From NCBI RefSeq assembly GCF_017303275.1, contig NZ_JAFKOJ010000019.1, forward strand, positions 1-50,163: a stretch of 50,163 bases of DNA, in the 5' to 3' direction. This document shows positions 15,973-24,430 of this stretch, piece by piece; position 1 is the stretch's first letter; each line of letters starts with the position of its first letter. Below the pieces are notes generated by a model, which saw only the letters and a program-made list of their open reading frames with translations, had not been told where the DNA came from and ran no database searches. The position numbers were made by a program, and so were the translations under genes. The stretch is from Bacillus sp. NTK034. Its GTDB lineage: Bacteria; Bacillota; Bacilli; Bacillales; Cytobacillaceae.

Positions 15973-18447
15973 ATGAAACGCTTGCTTTATGTTCTATTTA
16001 CCTTATTATTATTTTTCCCTGCTTTTCTTGGAGGAATTGGGGAGAACAGAGCGAAAGCAGAAGGCGGTGCCATTATCGATCCGCTTTTAACAAACGCTCT
16101 TGAAAGGGTAGGAAAAGCAGAAGTTATTGTTACGTTCAAAGGAGATCAATCACCTAACAACGACCAGCTTAAGCTGCTGCAGAACCTTGGCATTGATACA
16201 GGAGCAGTCATGAACTCTCTTCCAATCGCAGGCGTACTGGCGACTAAGTCGCAAGTGGAAAAGCTGGCTGCCAATGACCAGGTTCATTCTCTGTACTTAA
16301 ACAAAAAGCTCAGTTATTTCAATGCGGAAGGTACTGACATAACAGGAGTCGATATGCTTCGTACAGACGATTCTTTCCGCAAGGCAAACGGCGGCTTTCC
16401 TGTTTCAGGGAAAGGTGTCGGAGTGGTGGTCAATGACAGCGGGGTGGATGGAACGCACAAGGACCATGAGCTTGGAAAAAATCTTGTTCAGAATGTAATG
16501 GCATCCACAAATCTGAACGCCCTTGCCCCTGGGCTGCTGCCTGTTACATATCAAGAAAACGTGGCCAATACTGATACAAATTCAGGCCATGGCACCCATG
16601 TTACCGGAACTGTTGGCGGTACTGGTGCAATGTCAAGCGGAAAATATGAAGGAGTTGCCCCGGGAGCTGATTTAATCGGCTATGGGTCAGGCGCGGCGCT
16701 TTTTGTCCTGGATGGCATTGGGGGATTCGACTATGCCATAACCAATCAGCAGCGCTACGGAATTCGAGTCATTACAAATTCATGGGGATCTTCCGGTGGT
16801 TTTGACCCGAACCATCCAATCAATATTGCCAGTAAAAAAGCATACGACAGGGGTATCACGGTCCTTTTTGCTGCAGGAAATGAAGGTCCGGGAGAGAATA
16901 CTCATAATCCTTACGCTAAAGCTCCATGGGTGATTTCAGTTGCTGCAGGTGTCAAAGATGGAACACTTGCTGATTTTTCATCAAGAGGGACAAAAGATGT
17001 CGGCGGCCATTTTACCATTGATGGAGAAGAATGGTCCTGGAAGGACGAACCGACTGTAACCGCTCCTGGAGTGGACATTGTATCTACTCGTGTTCTGGCG
17101 CCTGTATCAAGCCTCGCAGCTGACCAGGATGCTGAAAATCTGGAACCGGCACATTTGCCTTATTATACACATATGAGCGGTACATCCATGGCGACCCCTC
17201 ATGTAGCGGGAATCGTTGCATTGCTGCTTGAAGCAAACCCTAATCTGTCCCCTGCGGAAATAAAGGATATTCTGCAAAAAACAGCAACCAATATGCCGGG
17301 ACACGAATCATGGGAAGTAGGAGCTGGCTATGTCAATGCCTATGCGGCCATAGATATGGCATTCAACGGAAAATCTTATGGAGGCACAGTGAATGCCGGG
17401 AAAACCTTTAACAGCAATGTAGATACATCAACAAATAGAATAGAATTTTCAGTGGGCTATGATCCCCTTGCGTTTGTATCACCTGCTCCTTATGAGTTTA
17501 CAGTGGAGCAAGGCATTTCGGGATTAGTAGCAAAAGCAGACGGTAAAGGCCTGCTTGAAGAGACCGGCAATCCAATTAATCTTGTACTGATAGCGCCGGA
17601 TGGCAAAGAATACAGTTCAGGTGTCAGCTTATTATTCCCTCTATACACAGACAGGACTGTTTCTGTGCAATCCCCAATGGCGGGTAAATGGAAGCTTGAA
17701 ATTAGAGGATTGCGCGGAAATGAAGTAAACCCAATTGGAGCAGCGCTGCCTGAGACTGTAGAAGGAACCCTTGCTTTTTCAAAAGTGAGCGGGTTTACAG
17801 GACTCAATGACATTGGCGGTCACCCGGCAGCCGAAGCCATTCAATTGGGTGTGAATGAAAGATTGTTTGACGGGCTTGCCAATGGTGCATTTAAGCCGGA
17901 TGCGGAATTAACGAGAAGCGATCTGGCAAAGTACTTGGTAATGGGCGCGGAAATCCGCCAATCTTTGCCTGCTTCTGGGAGCCTGACCTTTAAAGATGTT
18001 ACCCAAAGTGAGGCCGCATTTGCAGAGGCAGCCTCAGCAAAGGGTGCTGCTTTCCGAGATCAAAAACAAATATTCAAGGGAGTTATGCTTCCAAAAGGTG
18101 ATGGGAAATTTGCTCCGAAGGATTCGGTGAATCGTGCTGAACTTGCTTATTCACTTATTCAAAGTTTGGGATTGCAAAAGGAAGCCGTAGCATTCAGCGG
18201 AAGACTTACTGTGCAATACAAGGATGAAAGAATTACTATTGAGGATGCGGACCATGTCCCTGATGAACTTAAAGGGTATGTTCAACTTGCGCTGGACATG
18301 AATATTATTAATGCGAAATTTAGTGTTAGCCAGGGGCCTTATGACTTGAAGCCAACTGTCAAAGCTGTTTTCAGCCCTCAGGAAGCTGTCAAACGAGGGG
18401 ATTTCGCCGTTGCCATGGTGAGATACTATAACGCTTTTCTAAATTAA
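15973..18447 (+). CDS. Cell-wall anchored subtilase with SLH repeats
   Basis: An 824-residue S8 protease. A signal peptide covers residues 1-30 and a propeptide follows. The triad is Asp155 (VNDSGVDGTH), His206 (NSGHGTHVTG) and Ser405 (MSGTSMATPH). A beta-rich region covers about 470-600. The C-terminus has SLH-like repeats: GHPAAEAIQLGVNERLFDG at about 614-656, a second at about 670-735 and a third, weaker one at 755-824. SLH domains bind pyruvylated secondary cell-wall polymer, so the enzyme should stay at the cell surface. It is a duplicate of the upstream protease with an added C-terminal half. Confidence 0.92.
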   Translation: MKRLLYVLFTLLLFFPAFLGGIGENRAKAEGGAIIDPLLTNALERVGKAEVIVTFKGDQSPNNDQLKLLQNLGIDTGAVMNSLPIAGVLATKSQVEKLAANDQVHSLYLNKKLSYFNAEGTDITGVDMLRTDDSFRKANGGFPVSGKGVGVVVNDSGVDGTHKDHELGKNLVQNVMASTNLNALAPGLLPVTYQENVANTDTNSGHGTHVTGTVGGTGAMSSGKYEGVAPGADLIGYGSGAALFVLDGIGGFDYAITNQQRYGIRVITNSWGSSGGFDPNHPINIASKKAYDRGITVLFAAGNEGPGENTHNPYAKAPWVISVAAGVKDGTLADFSSRGTKDVGGHFTIDGEEWSWKDEPTVTAPGVDIVSTRVLAPVSSLAADQDAENLEPAHLPYYTHMSGTSMATPHVAGIVALLLEANPNLSPAEIKDILQKTATNMPGHESWEVGAGYVNAYAAIDMAFNGKSYGGTVNAGKTFNSNVDTSTNRIEFSVGYDPLAFVSPAPYEFTVEQGISGLVAKADGKGLLEETGNPINLVLIAPDGKEYSSGVSLLFPLYTDRTVSVQSPMAGKWKLEIRGLRGNEVNPIGAALPETVEGTLAFSKVSGFTGLNDIGGHPAAEAIQLGVNERLFDGLANGAFKPDAELTRSDLAKYLVMGAEIRQSLPASGSLTFKDVTQSEAAFAEAASAKGAAFRDQKQIFKGVMLPKGDGKFAPKDSVNRAELAYSLIQSLGLQKEAVAFSGRLTVQYKDERITIEDADHVPDELKGYVQLALDMNIINAKFSVSQGPYDLKPTVKAVFSPQEAVKRGDFAVAMVRYYNAFLN

Positions 18448-18516
18448 CATGTACTAAGACCTGTTCAAAAGATACCCATTAAAAATGGAACAATATTTGC
18501 CTGCTCATTTTAGGAG

Positions 18517-18552
18517 GATGATATCTGTATTGCACAGGTATCATCTTTTTTC
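18517..18552 (+). terminator. Terminator after protease 2
   Basis: GATGATATCTGT (18517-18528) pairs almost perfectly with ACAGGTATCATC (18534-18545), followed by TTTTTTCC. Confidence 0.85.
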
Positions 18553-18570
18553 CATAGTTGTATAGCTATT

Positions 18571-18660
18571 AAGCTAACATCTGCTATCCTTTCGGTCGGT
18601 GTTTAGGATAGTTGATGTAGTATAACAACTGAACTAAAGGGGAAGGTTTATTGAATAAAA
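18571..18660 (+). repeat. Array element 14 (geneless)
   Basis: Left box AGCTAACATCTGCTATCC, a hairpin of CTATCCTTTCGGTCGG type paired with TTAGGATAG, then right core GAACTAAAGGGGAAGG with TTTATTGAATAAAAG. No gene follows before the next element. It is the first of three elements that fill a 420-bp gap. Confidence 0.65.
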
Positions 18661-18707
18661 GTTCCATATGTTGGAGGGGATTACTTACCCTTAATAGAAT
18701 ATATTAG

Positions 18708-18757
18708 TTCAGTATTAGCTGCCAAACCAGGTGGCTTTTTCCTTTTGAACTAAAGGG
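18708..18757 (+). repeat. Array element 15 (geneless, partial)
   Basis: Hairpin TTAGCTGCCAAACCAGGTGGC with a T-rich tract and core GAACTAAAGGGATA. The left box and the right arm are missing. Confidence 0.65.
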
Positions 18758-18766
18758 ATAATAGCT

Positions 18767-18832
18767 GGCAAGAGCTAAATTCAGTGAGGATCGGCAGCCC
18801 GTTTTTATTCAACTAACGGTCAGAATAGTTAA
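18767..18832 (+). repeat. Array element 16
   Basis: Second hairpin subtype: AAGAGCTAAATTCAGTGAGG, ATCGGCAGCCCG with a T-run, right core CAACTAACGGTCAG with AATAGTTAAAAT. It directly precedes the small membrane protein gene. Confidence 0.7.
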
Positions 18833-18867
18833 AATATATTTTTAGTAGGGTGGTATTTATTTAAGTA

Positions 18868-19197
18868 ATGAGGTCCATCAAAAAGTTGATTGTAAAGAAA
18901 GAGATAGTCTTTTTCGTAGTTATTGCAATAATTTTTTTATTATTACATACAACACCAGGTACGACAATAAGGACAAAAGTGTTTTTTATGGGTTATCCAA
19001 AAGCTGCTTTAACATCAGTGATTATTGATGATGAATTTCATAATGAAGTAGATAAGGATAGATTTGCTGAATTAAATGCAAAAGCATATACCCTAACAAA
19101 ACCACCAATTGAAAAAGCTACTCAAGGAGAGTTAAGAAACTATCTTGTAAGGAAATTTGGCTTTTTACATTTTGCTGAATATTACGGTGAAGGGTAA
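18868..19197 (+). CDS. Small membrane-anchored hypothetical protein
   Basis: A 109-residue protein with one N-terminal membrane segment (VFFVVIAIIFLLLH, about residues 15-30) and a soluble extracytoplasmic domain containing FHNEVDKDRFAELNAKAYTL. It could be an uncleaved signal anchor. No family is recognised. The ATG lies about 18 bases after an AGGGTGG. It sits between two array elements. Confidence 0.65.
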   Translation: MRSIKKLIVKKEIVFFVVIAIIFLLLHTTPGTTIRTKVFFMGYPKAALTSVIIDDEFHNEVDKDRFAELNAKAYTLTKPPIEKATQGELRNYLVRKFGFLHFAEYYGEG

Positions 19198-19205
19198 AAA
19201 ATTCT

Positions 19206-19293
19206 AGTAGCGGGTGGAAGAGTTGAAGATTCAGTGTGCATCGGCAGCTCTTTTTTCTTATTCGACTAACGGGGCAGGATTGTTGAAGAAGGA
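19206..19293 (+). repeat. Array element 17
   Basis: A clean second-subtype copy: left box TAGTAGCGGGTGGAAGAGTT, hairpin half ATCGGCAGCTC with six Ts, right core CGACTAACGGGGCAGG with ATTGTTGAAGAAGG. Confidence 0.9.
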
Positions 19294-19355
19294 GTTTCTT
19301 ACTTTTTGGTGAAATACTCCTTATTTGAAGCCTAATTTTAAAGGAGAAGATGTTA

Positions 19356-19826
19356 ATGAATCGAACTGACCTGCTACTAAGAATGCTCGATACTACGTAC
19401 GATAATGAGAGTTGGTATGCACCTTTCAAGCCTGCAATAGAAGGACTTACCGCAGAACAAGCTAGGTGGAGGCCAACAGGAGACACAACAAAATCAATTT
19501 GGGAAAATGTTAATCATCTTATTTACTATAAAGAAAGACTTGCAGCAATTTTAGATGGCGATGAATTGCCACAAAATCTTGATGGTGACGAAACTTTCTA
19601 CCTAACTAAACAATCAAATGATGACAAAGAATGGATTGGAGTCGTTGAACGAGCGGAAATAGTTCAACGAAAATTAAGAGACGCTTTAAATAAAACAACC
19701 ACTGAAGTGCTTGAGCAAAATTCTCTTGAGGAGAAGCTAATTGACATAATGCTTCATGATGCATACCATACGGGACAAATAATTCAAATTAGGAAGATGC
19801 AAGGTTCTTGGCCATCGCATCGTTGA
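19356..19826 (+). CDS. DinB-like superfamily protein
   Basis: A DinB/YfiT-fold protein of about 156 residues. The motifs are ENVNHLIYYKERL near residue 50 and MLHDAYHTGQIIQIRKMQGS at the C-terminus, the classic DinB pattern with metal-binding histidines. The AGGAG at 19342-19346 is better spaced for the ATG at 19356 than for the one at 19350. Its C-terminus closely resembles that of the DinB protein at 32844 (NAYHIGQIIYVRKLQ), so these two are probably close paralogues. Confidence 0.88.
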   Translation: MNRTDLLLRMLDTTYDNESWYAPFKPAIEGLTAEQARWRPTGDTTKSIWENVNHLIYYKERLAAILDGDELPQNLDGDETFYLTKQSNDDKEWIGVVERAEIVQRKLRDALNKTTTEVLEQNSLEEKLIDIMLHDAYHTGQIIQIRKMQGSWPSHR

Positions 19827-19849
19827 TGGAGGAATTGATAATTGTACAG

Positions 19850-19932
19850 AAATAAAATGGGTGTTTTGCTTTAAAGTTCTGCTGCAAAGATGCGGCAGCT
19901 TTTTTTAATCTAACTGAGCAGTATAGTTTAAT
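19850..19932 (+). repeat. Array element 18
   Basis: Left part AAATGGGTGTTTTGC, hairpin TTCTGCTGCAAAGATGCGGCAGC with seven Ts, right core ATCTAACTGAGCAG with TATAGTTTAATAAAA. Confidence 0.8.
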
Positions 19933-19965
19933 AAAAAAAAAGAACTTGTTAGGGGAGTATATATT

Positions 19966-20547
19966 ATGAGTACATTTGTTTATATGGTGAGACACGGTGA
20001 ATCGCCAAAAGAAGGAAATGAAAGAACAAGAGGTTTAACTGAAAAAGGTTATTTAGATGCTCAGCGAGTGACTGACATATTGAAAAATGAAGAAATTAAT
20101 GTAGTTTTTTCAAGTCCATACATACGCTCAATTTTAACTGTTGAAAGTTTAGCTCAACAAATAGGGGAAGAAGTTTTAGTGTTTGAAGATTTAAAAGAGA
20201 GGATATTTACTTCAGAAGACAATCGAATATCTGATAAAGAATTAGGTCCACTTTTGGAGGAGTCATTTTTCGAATCAAATTTCTCTTTAGAGGGAGGAGA
20301 ATCAAATGCTGATTGTTAAAAAAGAGCGATAAAAGTCTTAAAAGAACTTTTAGAAACTTATAGAGATAAGAAAATACTGATAGGTACTCACGGGGCTGTT
20401 ATGACCTTGATGATGGGATATTTTGATTCCTATTATGACTTAAACTTTTTACTTAGCACATCAAAGCCTGATATTTATAGAATGGAATTTAATGAAAAGG
20501 GATTATTATTGAATGTTCAAAGACTATGGGATGGTGTTAACCAATAA
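19966..20547 (+). pseudogene. Histidine phosphatase family protein, internal stop
   Basis: Begins MSTFVYMVRHGES with the RHG phosphohistidine motif; FSSPYIRSILTVE is the second signature. After GGESNADC an in-frame TAA (20317-20319) interrupts translation. The same frame then continues without a shift through KRAIKVLKELLETYRDK and the second catalytic histidine in ILIGTHGAVMTL, to a stop at 20545-20547. A single CAA-to-TAA change explains this. The truncated product lacks the second catalytic histidine and is probably inactive. Confidence 0.85.
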
Positions 20548-20565
20548 AAATTAGTTTTCTTTCTA

Positions 20566-20652
20566 AAATAACGGGTGCGTTGGTCCAGTTAGGATTAACG
20601 ACTTTTTTGTTGAACTTGTTATTGAACAAACGGGGCAGTTTAGTTTAACAAG
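20566..20652 (+). repeat. Array element 19
   Basis: Left box AAATAACGGGTGCGTTGGTC, hairpin GTTAGGATTAACGAC with six Ts, right core TTGAACAAACGGGGCAG with TTTAGTTTAACAAG. The core is typical; the hairpin sequence is different from other copies. Confidence 0.85.
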
Positions 20653-20712
20653 AACACATATAAAGGGATCTTTATGCTGTTTCTAGAATTTTTGCTAGAA
20701 GGAGTTGAAGTT

Positions 20713-21309
20713 ATGAAGAGGTTAGTAATTATTACAGTGGGTAAAACCCATTCTGGAAAAACTACATTTGCAAGGGCTTTAGAAAAACAGTTAAATAACT
20801 CTTTTGTTATGGACCAAGATAACCACGCTGAATTTGTTAATACTTACTATAAGAATTTACAACCAAAACAAGGACCTAATACACTTAAGCATTCTCTTTC
20901 AAAGCTAATTGTCGATTATGCCAAAGAAAACACTGATTTTCACTTTATTATTTGCAACTCAAATCGAAGTCGAAAAGGACGCTTGTATTTGCTTGAAGAG
21001 TTGTTTACTACTGATGAGTTTATTCGAATCTTGGTTCATTTTGATATTCCTGATGAAGTTCTTCAAGAACGAGTTATTCAAAGTCAAAGAAGTACGAATA
21101 TATTTAGGGGTGCGTATTCAAATTTTGAGGAAGTGCTTGTTAGACAACAGGCTGAATCTTTAAAAGAAGATGTAGTTGACCCAATCGAAGGTGAAGCGGA
21201 CCATTTATTTGTAATTAAAGATAACGAGGAAGTTAATGAAGTTATTCAAAAAATAGAACAAATTACTGAAAGATATATTTATCAAGTAGAAGGTTATCTG
21301 GCTCCATAG
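20713..21309 (+). CDS. P-loop kinase/ATPase, 3' end altered by inversion
   Basis: A 198-residue P-loop protein with Walker A GKTHSGKTT near the N-terminus, VMDQDNHAEF as a possible switch segment and FHFIICNSNRSRKGR; it resembles zeta-toxin/adenylylsulfate-kinase-like small-molecule kinases. The ATG at 20713 follows AGAAGGAG. The last 12 or so residues, after KIEQITE, are antisense to the first codons of peptidase E. If the segment 21273-21493 is flipped back, the protein would end ITESTL with a stop at the start of the array element. The catalytic part is intact. Confidence 0.75.
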   Translation: MKRLVIITVGKTHSGKTTFARALEKQLNNSFVMDQDNHAEFVNTYYKNLQPKQGPNTLKHSLSKLIVDYAKENTDFHFIICNSNRSRKGRLYLLEELFTTDEFIRILVHFDIPDEVLQERVIQSQRSTNIFRGAYSNFEEVLVRQQAESLKEDVVDPIEGEADHLFVIKDNEEVNEVIQKIEQITERYIYQVEGYLAP

Positions 21310-21346
21310 AAAAGCCTCCGCCACCCATTGCAATAATCTGTCTCAT
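21263..21346 (-). pseudogene. pepE: Inverted 5' fragment of peptidase E gene
   Basis: On the minus strand an ATG at 21346 (ribosome binding site AAAGGATGAAGTA) opens the typical peptidase E N-terminus: MRQIIAMGGGGF, then SMEPDNLLLDKYI, ending at 21263. The rest of the gene is on the + strand from about 21499. The fragment overlaps the 3' end of the kinase gene antisense and lies in the inverted segment. Confidence 0.85.
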
Positions 21347-21423
21347 TACTTCATCCTTTCAGTTTAGTTACTTCGTAAATACTACAAAGGGCGGTTATTT
21401 CCCTTCTTATTTTTATGAATTCT

Positions 21424-21500
21424 TATTCTACCAAACTGCCCCTTTTGTTGCATAATAAAAAGCTGCCTGATTCGCAGCTGATCTTATAGGGTGCTTTCGT
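21424..21500 (-). repeat. Array element 20, inverted
   Basis: The only reversed copy. On the minus strand it reads AAGCACCCTATAAGATCAGC, GCGAATCAGGCAGC with five Ts, then GCAACAAAAGGGGCAG with TTTGGTAGAATAAG. Read in this direction it is a normal element placed between the kinase gene and the peptidase E start, which shows that the segment was flipped. Confidence 0.9.
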
Positions 21501-22131
21501 CCAACTAGCCCAATCCAAGAAAGATTCACCAAAAGTATGTTTTGTTCCAACTGCTAGTGGAGACCAAACAAATTATATTGAAAGATTTTATAAGGCATTT
21601 AATACTCTTCCTTGCCAACCATCTCATTTATCATTATTTGAGCCGGAATTTACTGACTTAGAAAGTTATATTCTTGAGCAAGATGTAATCTATGTCGGTG
21701 GGGGCAATACCAGAAATATGCTCGTTTTATGGAAAGAATGGGGTTTAGATCACTATTTGGAAAAGGCTTATAAAAAAGGGGTTATACTTGCAGGCTTAAG
21801 TGCTGGTTCGATTTGTTGGTTCGAAGAAGGATTAACTGACCCATTGAATGCTCCTTTGTTTAAATTGGATTGTTTAGGTTTTCTAAAGGGAAGCAACTGT
21901 CCCCACTATGATGGTGAGAACAAAAGAAAGCCTTCGTATCACAAATTAATCAAAGAAGGAAAAATAAAAGAAGGTTATGCAGTTGATGACGGTGTGGCTC
22001 TCCACTTTATAAATGATACATTATCTTCTCCTGTTAGTTCCAGACCAATAGCAAAGGCATACTTTGTTAAATGTATTGATAGTGAAATTATTGAAAACGA
22101 GGTTAATACAATTTACTTAGGCAATTTATAA
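21499..22131 (+). pseudogene. pepE: Peptidase E (S51), 5' end inverted
   Basis: From about 21499 the frame reads LAQSKKDSPKVCFVPTASGD, the family's second strand region, and continues through VIYVGGGNT and LAGLSAGSICWFE (catalytic serine region, GxSAGS), then VDDGVALHF. Alpha-aspartyl dipeptidases of this family cleave Asp-X dipeptides. There is no start codon until the internal ATG at 21718, because the first 27 or so codons lie inverted upstream. Simple re-inversion at GAAAG/CTTTC would leave a one-base frame difference, so the breakpoint was not clean or a second indel occurred. Confidence 0.85.
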
Positions 22132-22149
22132 GGTCGTCCACCTTGTTGA

Positions 22150-22231
22150 AATACTGGGTGCAAGAGTTTAAGAGCTGTAATCAGCCGGCAATTTCATTGT
22201 TTAACAATAGGGCAGTTTAGTTTAAAAAGGG
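22150..22231 (+). repeat. Array element 21
   Basis: Left box AAATACTGGGTGCAAGAG, weak hairpin AATCAGCCGGCAATTT, right core TTTAACAATAGGGCAG with TTTAGTTTAAAAAGG. Confidence 0.8.
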
Positions 22232-22288
22232 ATACTAATGTCTTTAGACAAATAATGTTTTTTAGACATATTGAAGGGGTGAAGGCGT

Positions 22289-22747
22289 GTGGAGAATATA
22301 ATTAATGGAGTAAATCACTGGATACAAACATTACCGAAGGTATATAACTCAATGTCAAAAACAGAAATATCAAAACGCCCATTACCAAATAAATGGTCAA
22401 AAAAAGAGGTTTTAGGACATCTATGCGACTCTGCAATAAATAATATTAATAGGTTTATAAAGATTCAGTACGAAGAACAACCATTTGCTATCCAATCATA
22501 TAATCAAAACCAATGGGTCATACTTCAGAATTATCAAGAAAGACCACTTGATGAGATATTGAACCTTTTTTTAGTATTAAATAAGCAAATCATAAATATT
22601 ATATCGAATATACCAAAAGAGAGATTATCAAACCTTTGTGATATAGGAAATAATCAACAAGAAACATTAGAGTGGCTCATAAAAGATTATCTTAAACATA
22701 TGGAACATCATATAAACAACCAAATCCTTATTAATAATAATGCCTAA
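22289..22747 (+). CDS. DinB-like superfamily protein
   Basis: A 152-residue DinB/YfiT-fold protein. KWSKKEVLGHLCDSAINN (residues 36-53) and IKDYLKHMEHHINNQI (C-terminus) carry the expected histidines. It starts at a GTG (22289) after GAAGGGGTGAAGGC. It is a different subgroup from the DinB proteins at 205 and 19356 and closer to that at 3518 in layout. A single-gene unit between elements. Confidence 0.85.
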   Translation: MENIINGVNHWIQTLPKVYNSMSKTEISKRPLPNKWSKKEVLGHLCDSAINNINRFIKIQYEEQPFAIQSYNQNQWVILQNYQERPLDEILNLFLVLNKQIINIISNIPKERLSNLCDIGNNQQETLEWLIKDYLKHMEHHINNQILINNNA

Positions 22748-22763
22748 TATTGATACTGTTTCT

Positions 22764-22853
22764 TTAACTAACAGGTGCAAGAGTTGAAGGTCCAATGGGG
22801 GTCGGCAGCTCTTTTTTCTTCTTCGACTAACGGGGCAGGTTTGTTTAATAAGC
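22764..22853 (+). repeat. Array element 22
   Basis: Second subtype: left box TAACTAACAGGTGCAAGAGT, hairpin half GTCGGCAGCTC with six Ts, right core CGACTAACGGGGCAGG with TTTGTTTAATAAG. Closely related to elements 2 and 17. Confidence 0.9.
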
Positions 22854-22867
22854 AATACTCGAGAAAG

Positions 22868-22901
22868 AAGCGTTAACCCCAAAAGAACTAACGCTTTTTT
22901 G
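22868..22901 (+). terminator. Intrinsic terminator
   Basis: AGCGTTA (22869-22875) pairs with TAACGCT (22889-22895), followed by TTTTT. It stands apart from the array element before it. Nearby GGGACAGATGTTTTAG (about 22924) may be a decayed extra core. Confidence 0.7.
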
Positions 22902-23079
22902 TAGTATTCTTTAACATATAAAAGGGACAGATGTTTTAGAAAAATCTATGTAAATAATTCTAACCTTTCTTGCAGCTCAAACAATTAAATACATGAAGAC
23001 TTTCAATTATTTTATGTTTAAAAGGATGTAATCAGCGATCCTGGACATGATATCCTTAAATTGATTAAGGGGGTTGCAA

Positions 23080-23622
23080 ATGAGATCTCATTTACTTTGT
23101 ATTATAAGTGCCCTAACCCTTGGATTGAACACCCCTCCTGCATATGCTGCCCAGGAAGACAAACCTCAACCTTTAGAAGAAATATACCCTCAGATCGGTT
23201 ATAAGGCGGCTGAGGAGGCAGTAAGGGAGTTTGAAGAGCACTTCAAGGAAGACTTAAAGTTGCCAACAAGATTGCCGCCTATACCTTTCACCCACATTTT
23301 CGGAAGGTTTTATAAGGACAAACTATACGGCATTAATGATGGCTTAGAAATAGAGTTTGTAAATGAAGACCTGGGTGAAAATCATTTTAATATTGATATT
23401 AGACCATTAAAGAATAAGATTGACTTCAGGACTAAAGGTGATCAAAAAATATACAGACTCCAAAATGGACAAGAAGCTATTTACTTTGTTGACAGGAACC
23501 ATACATTGCTTGTCTTTGAAAAGGATGATTGGCAATACATGCTCGGTGTTTCAAAGAGAATTGCCAATAAAGTACCACCAGAAATGTTGGTTTCAATTGC
23601 TAATTCAATTTTTTCAGACTGA
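23080..23622 (+). CDS. Secreted protein, DUF4367-like C-terminus
   Basis: About 180 residues with a signal peptide (LLCIISALTLGLNTPPAYAA, cleavage near residue 23). The C-terminal half, with QNGQEAIYFVDRNHTLLVFE, then WQYMLGV and PPEMLVSIANSIF, resembles DUF4367, a domain often found in exported proteins and anti-sigma-like proteins. The ATG at 23080 follows AAGGGGGTTGCAA. The function is unknown; secretion makes it unlike most other genes of the array. Confidence 0.7.
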   Translation: MRSHLLCIISALTLGLNTPPAYAAQEDKPQPLEEIYPQIGYKAAEEAVREFEEHFKEDLKLPTRLPPIPFTHIFGRFYKDKLYGINDGLEIEFVNEDLGENHFNIDIRPLKNKIDFRTKGDQKIYRLQNGQEAIYFVDRNHTLLVFEKDDWQYMLGVSKRIANKVPPEMLVSIANSIFSD

Positions 23623-23713
23623 TTAGCCTTCTTTGTTATAAATAGCGATCACCGAAAGGGAACGCTTCTTTTCTTGGTGAATTTGCCATGTCAAAGTGAT
23701 ATTTAGTTTGTGA

Positions 23714-23803
23714 AACTAACGAGTGCCTGTGATTAATAGAAGCTGCCATTAACATTAGGCGGCTTTTTTTATTCTAGAAAAGGGCAGTTTAGTTGAAAAA
23801 GAA
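23714..23803 (+). repeat. Array element 23
   Basis: Left box AAACTAACGAGTGCCTGTG, hairpin AGCTGCCATTAACATTAGGCGGC with seven Ts, right core TCTAGAAAAGGGCAG with TTTAGTTGAAAAAG. Confidence 0.9.
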
Positions 23804-23879
23804 ATCAACCATTTTTTAGCAATTCACTTAAATTCGAATGTTATAATTAGGTAAATAATTTTCGGTTTGGGGGATGAAG

Positions 23880-24422
23880 ATGCTAAAGAGAAAATATGGA
23901 AACCGTTCAGAATGGAAACGAGTCTTGGATAGAAAATATGCACAAGCGTTTCTTGATACTAAAGAATTTAAGGGTTATATAACTTTATTACATACAATTA
24001 AAGTTGCCAAACCATTATCCGTTTGGTATGAGGATAAGAATATATGTATTGTTGATGATGGTTACATGTGGCTTCAACAATTTCCCTTCGAAAAAAAGCA
24101 TTCAGTAACAACAATGTTTGATAATAATGGGAATATAGTGCAATGGTATATTGATGTTTGCCTAAGCAGTGGAGTAGAAAATGATATTCCCTATTTGGAT
24201 GATTTGTATTTAGATATTATTTTGTTACCTTCTGGAGAAGTAATTCAAAAAGATGCTGATGGGCTTGAAGAGGCTTTTCTTAATGGAATTATTGATAAAT
24301 CTCTTTATGATTCAGCTTGGGGTGAAGTAAACATCCTTACTAAGTTAATAAATAATCGAAGCTTTGAATTGCTTGATTTATCCCATTATCATAAGGATTT
24401 CTTAGTCAATGAATTAAAATAA
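23880..24422 (+). CDS. DUF402 family protein (nucleotide phosphatase-like)
   Basis: About 180 residues. The N-terminus LKRKYGNRSEWKRVLDRKY and the central DNNGNIVQWYIDVC and DDLYLDIILLPSGE are typical of the DUF402 (YgaC/Ntdp) family, some members of which hydrolyse nucleoside tri- and diphosphates with a divalent metal bound by the acidic cluster. I prefer ATG 23880 over 23874 because GGGGG ends directly before the latter. Usual family length; appears intact. Confidence 0.8.
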   Translation: MLKRKYGNRSEWKRVLDRKYAQAFLDTKEFKGYITLLHTIKVAKPLSVWYEDKNICIVDDGYMWLQQFPFEKKHSVTTMFDNNGNIVQWYIDVCLSSGVENDIPYLDDLYLDIILLPSGEVIQKDADGLEEAFLNGIIDKSLYDSAWGEVNILTKLINNRSFELLDLSHYHKDFLVNELK

Positions 24423-24430
24423 CTTTATTA

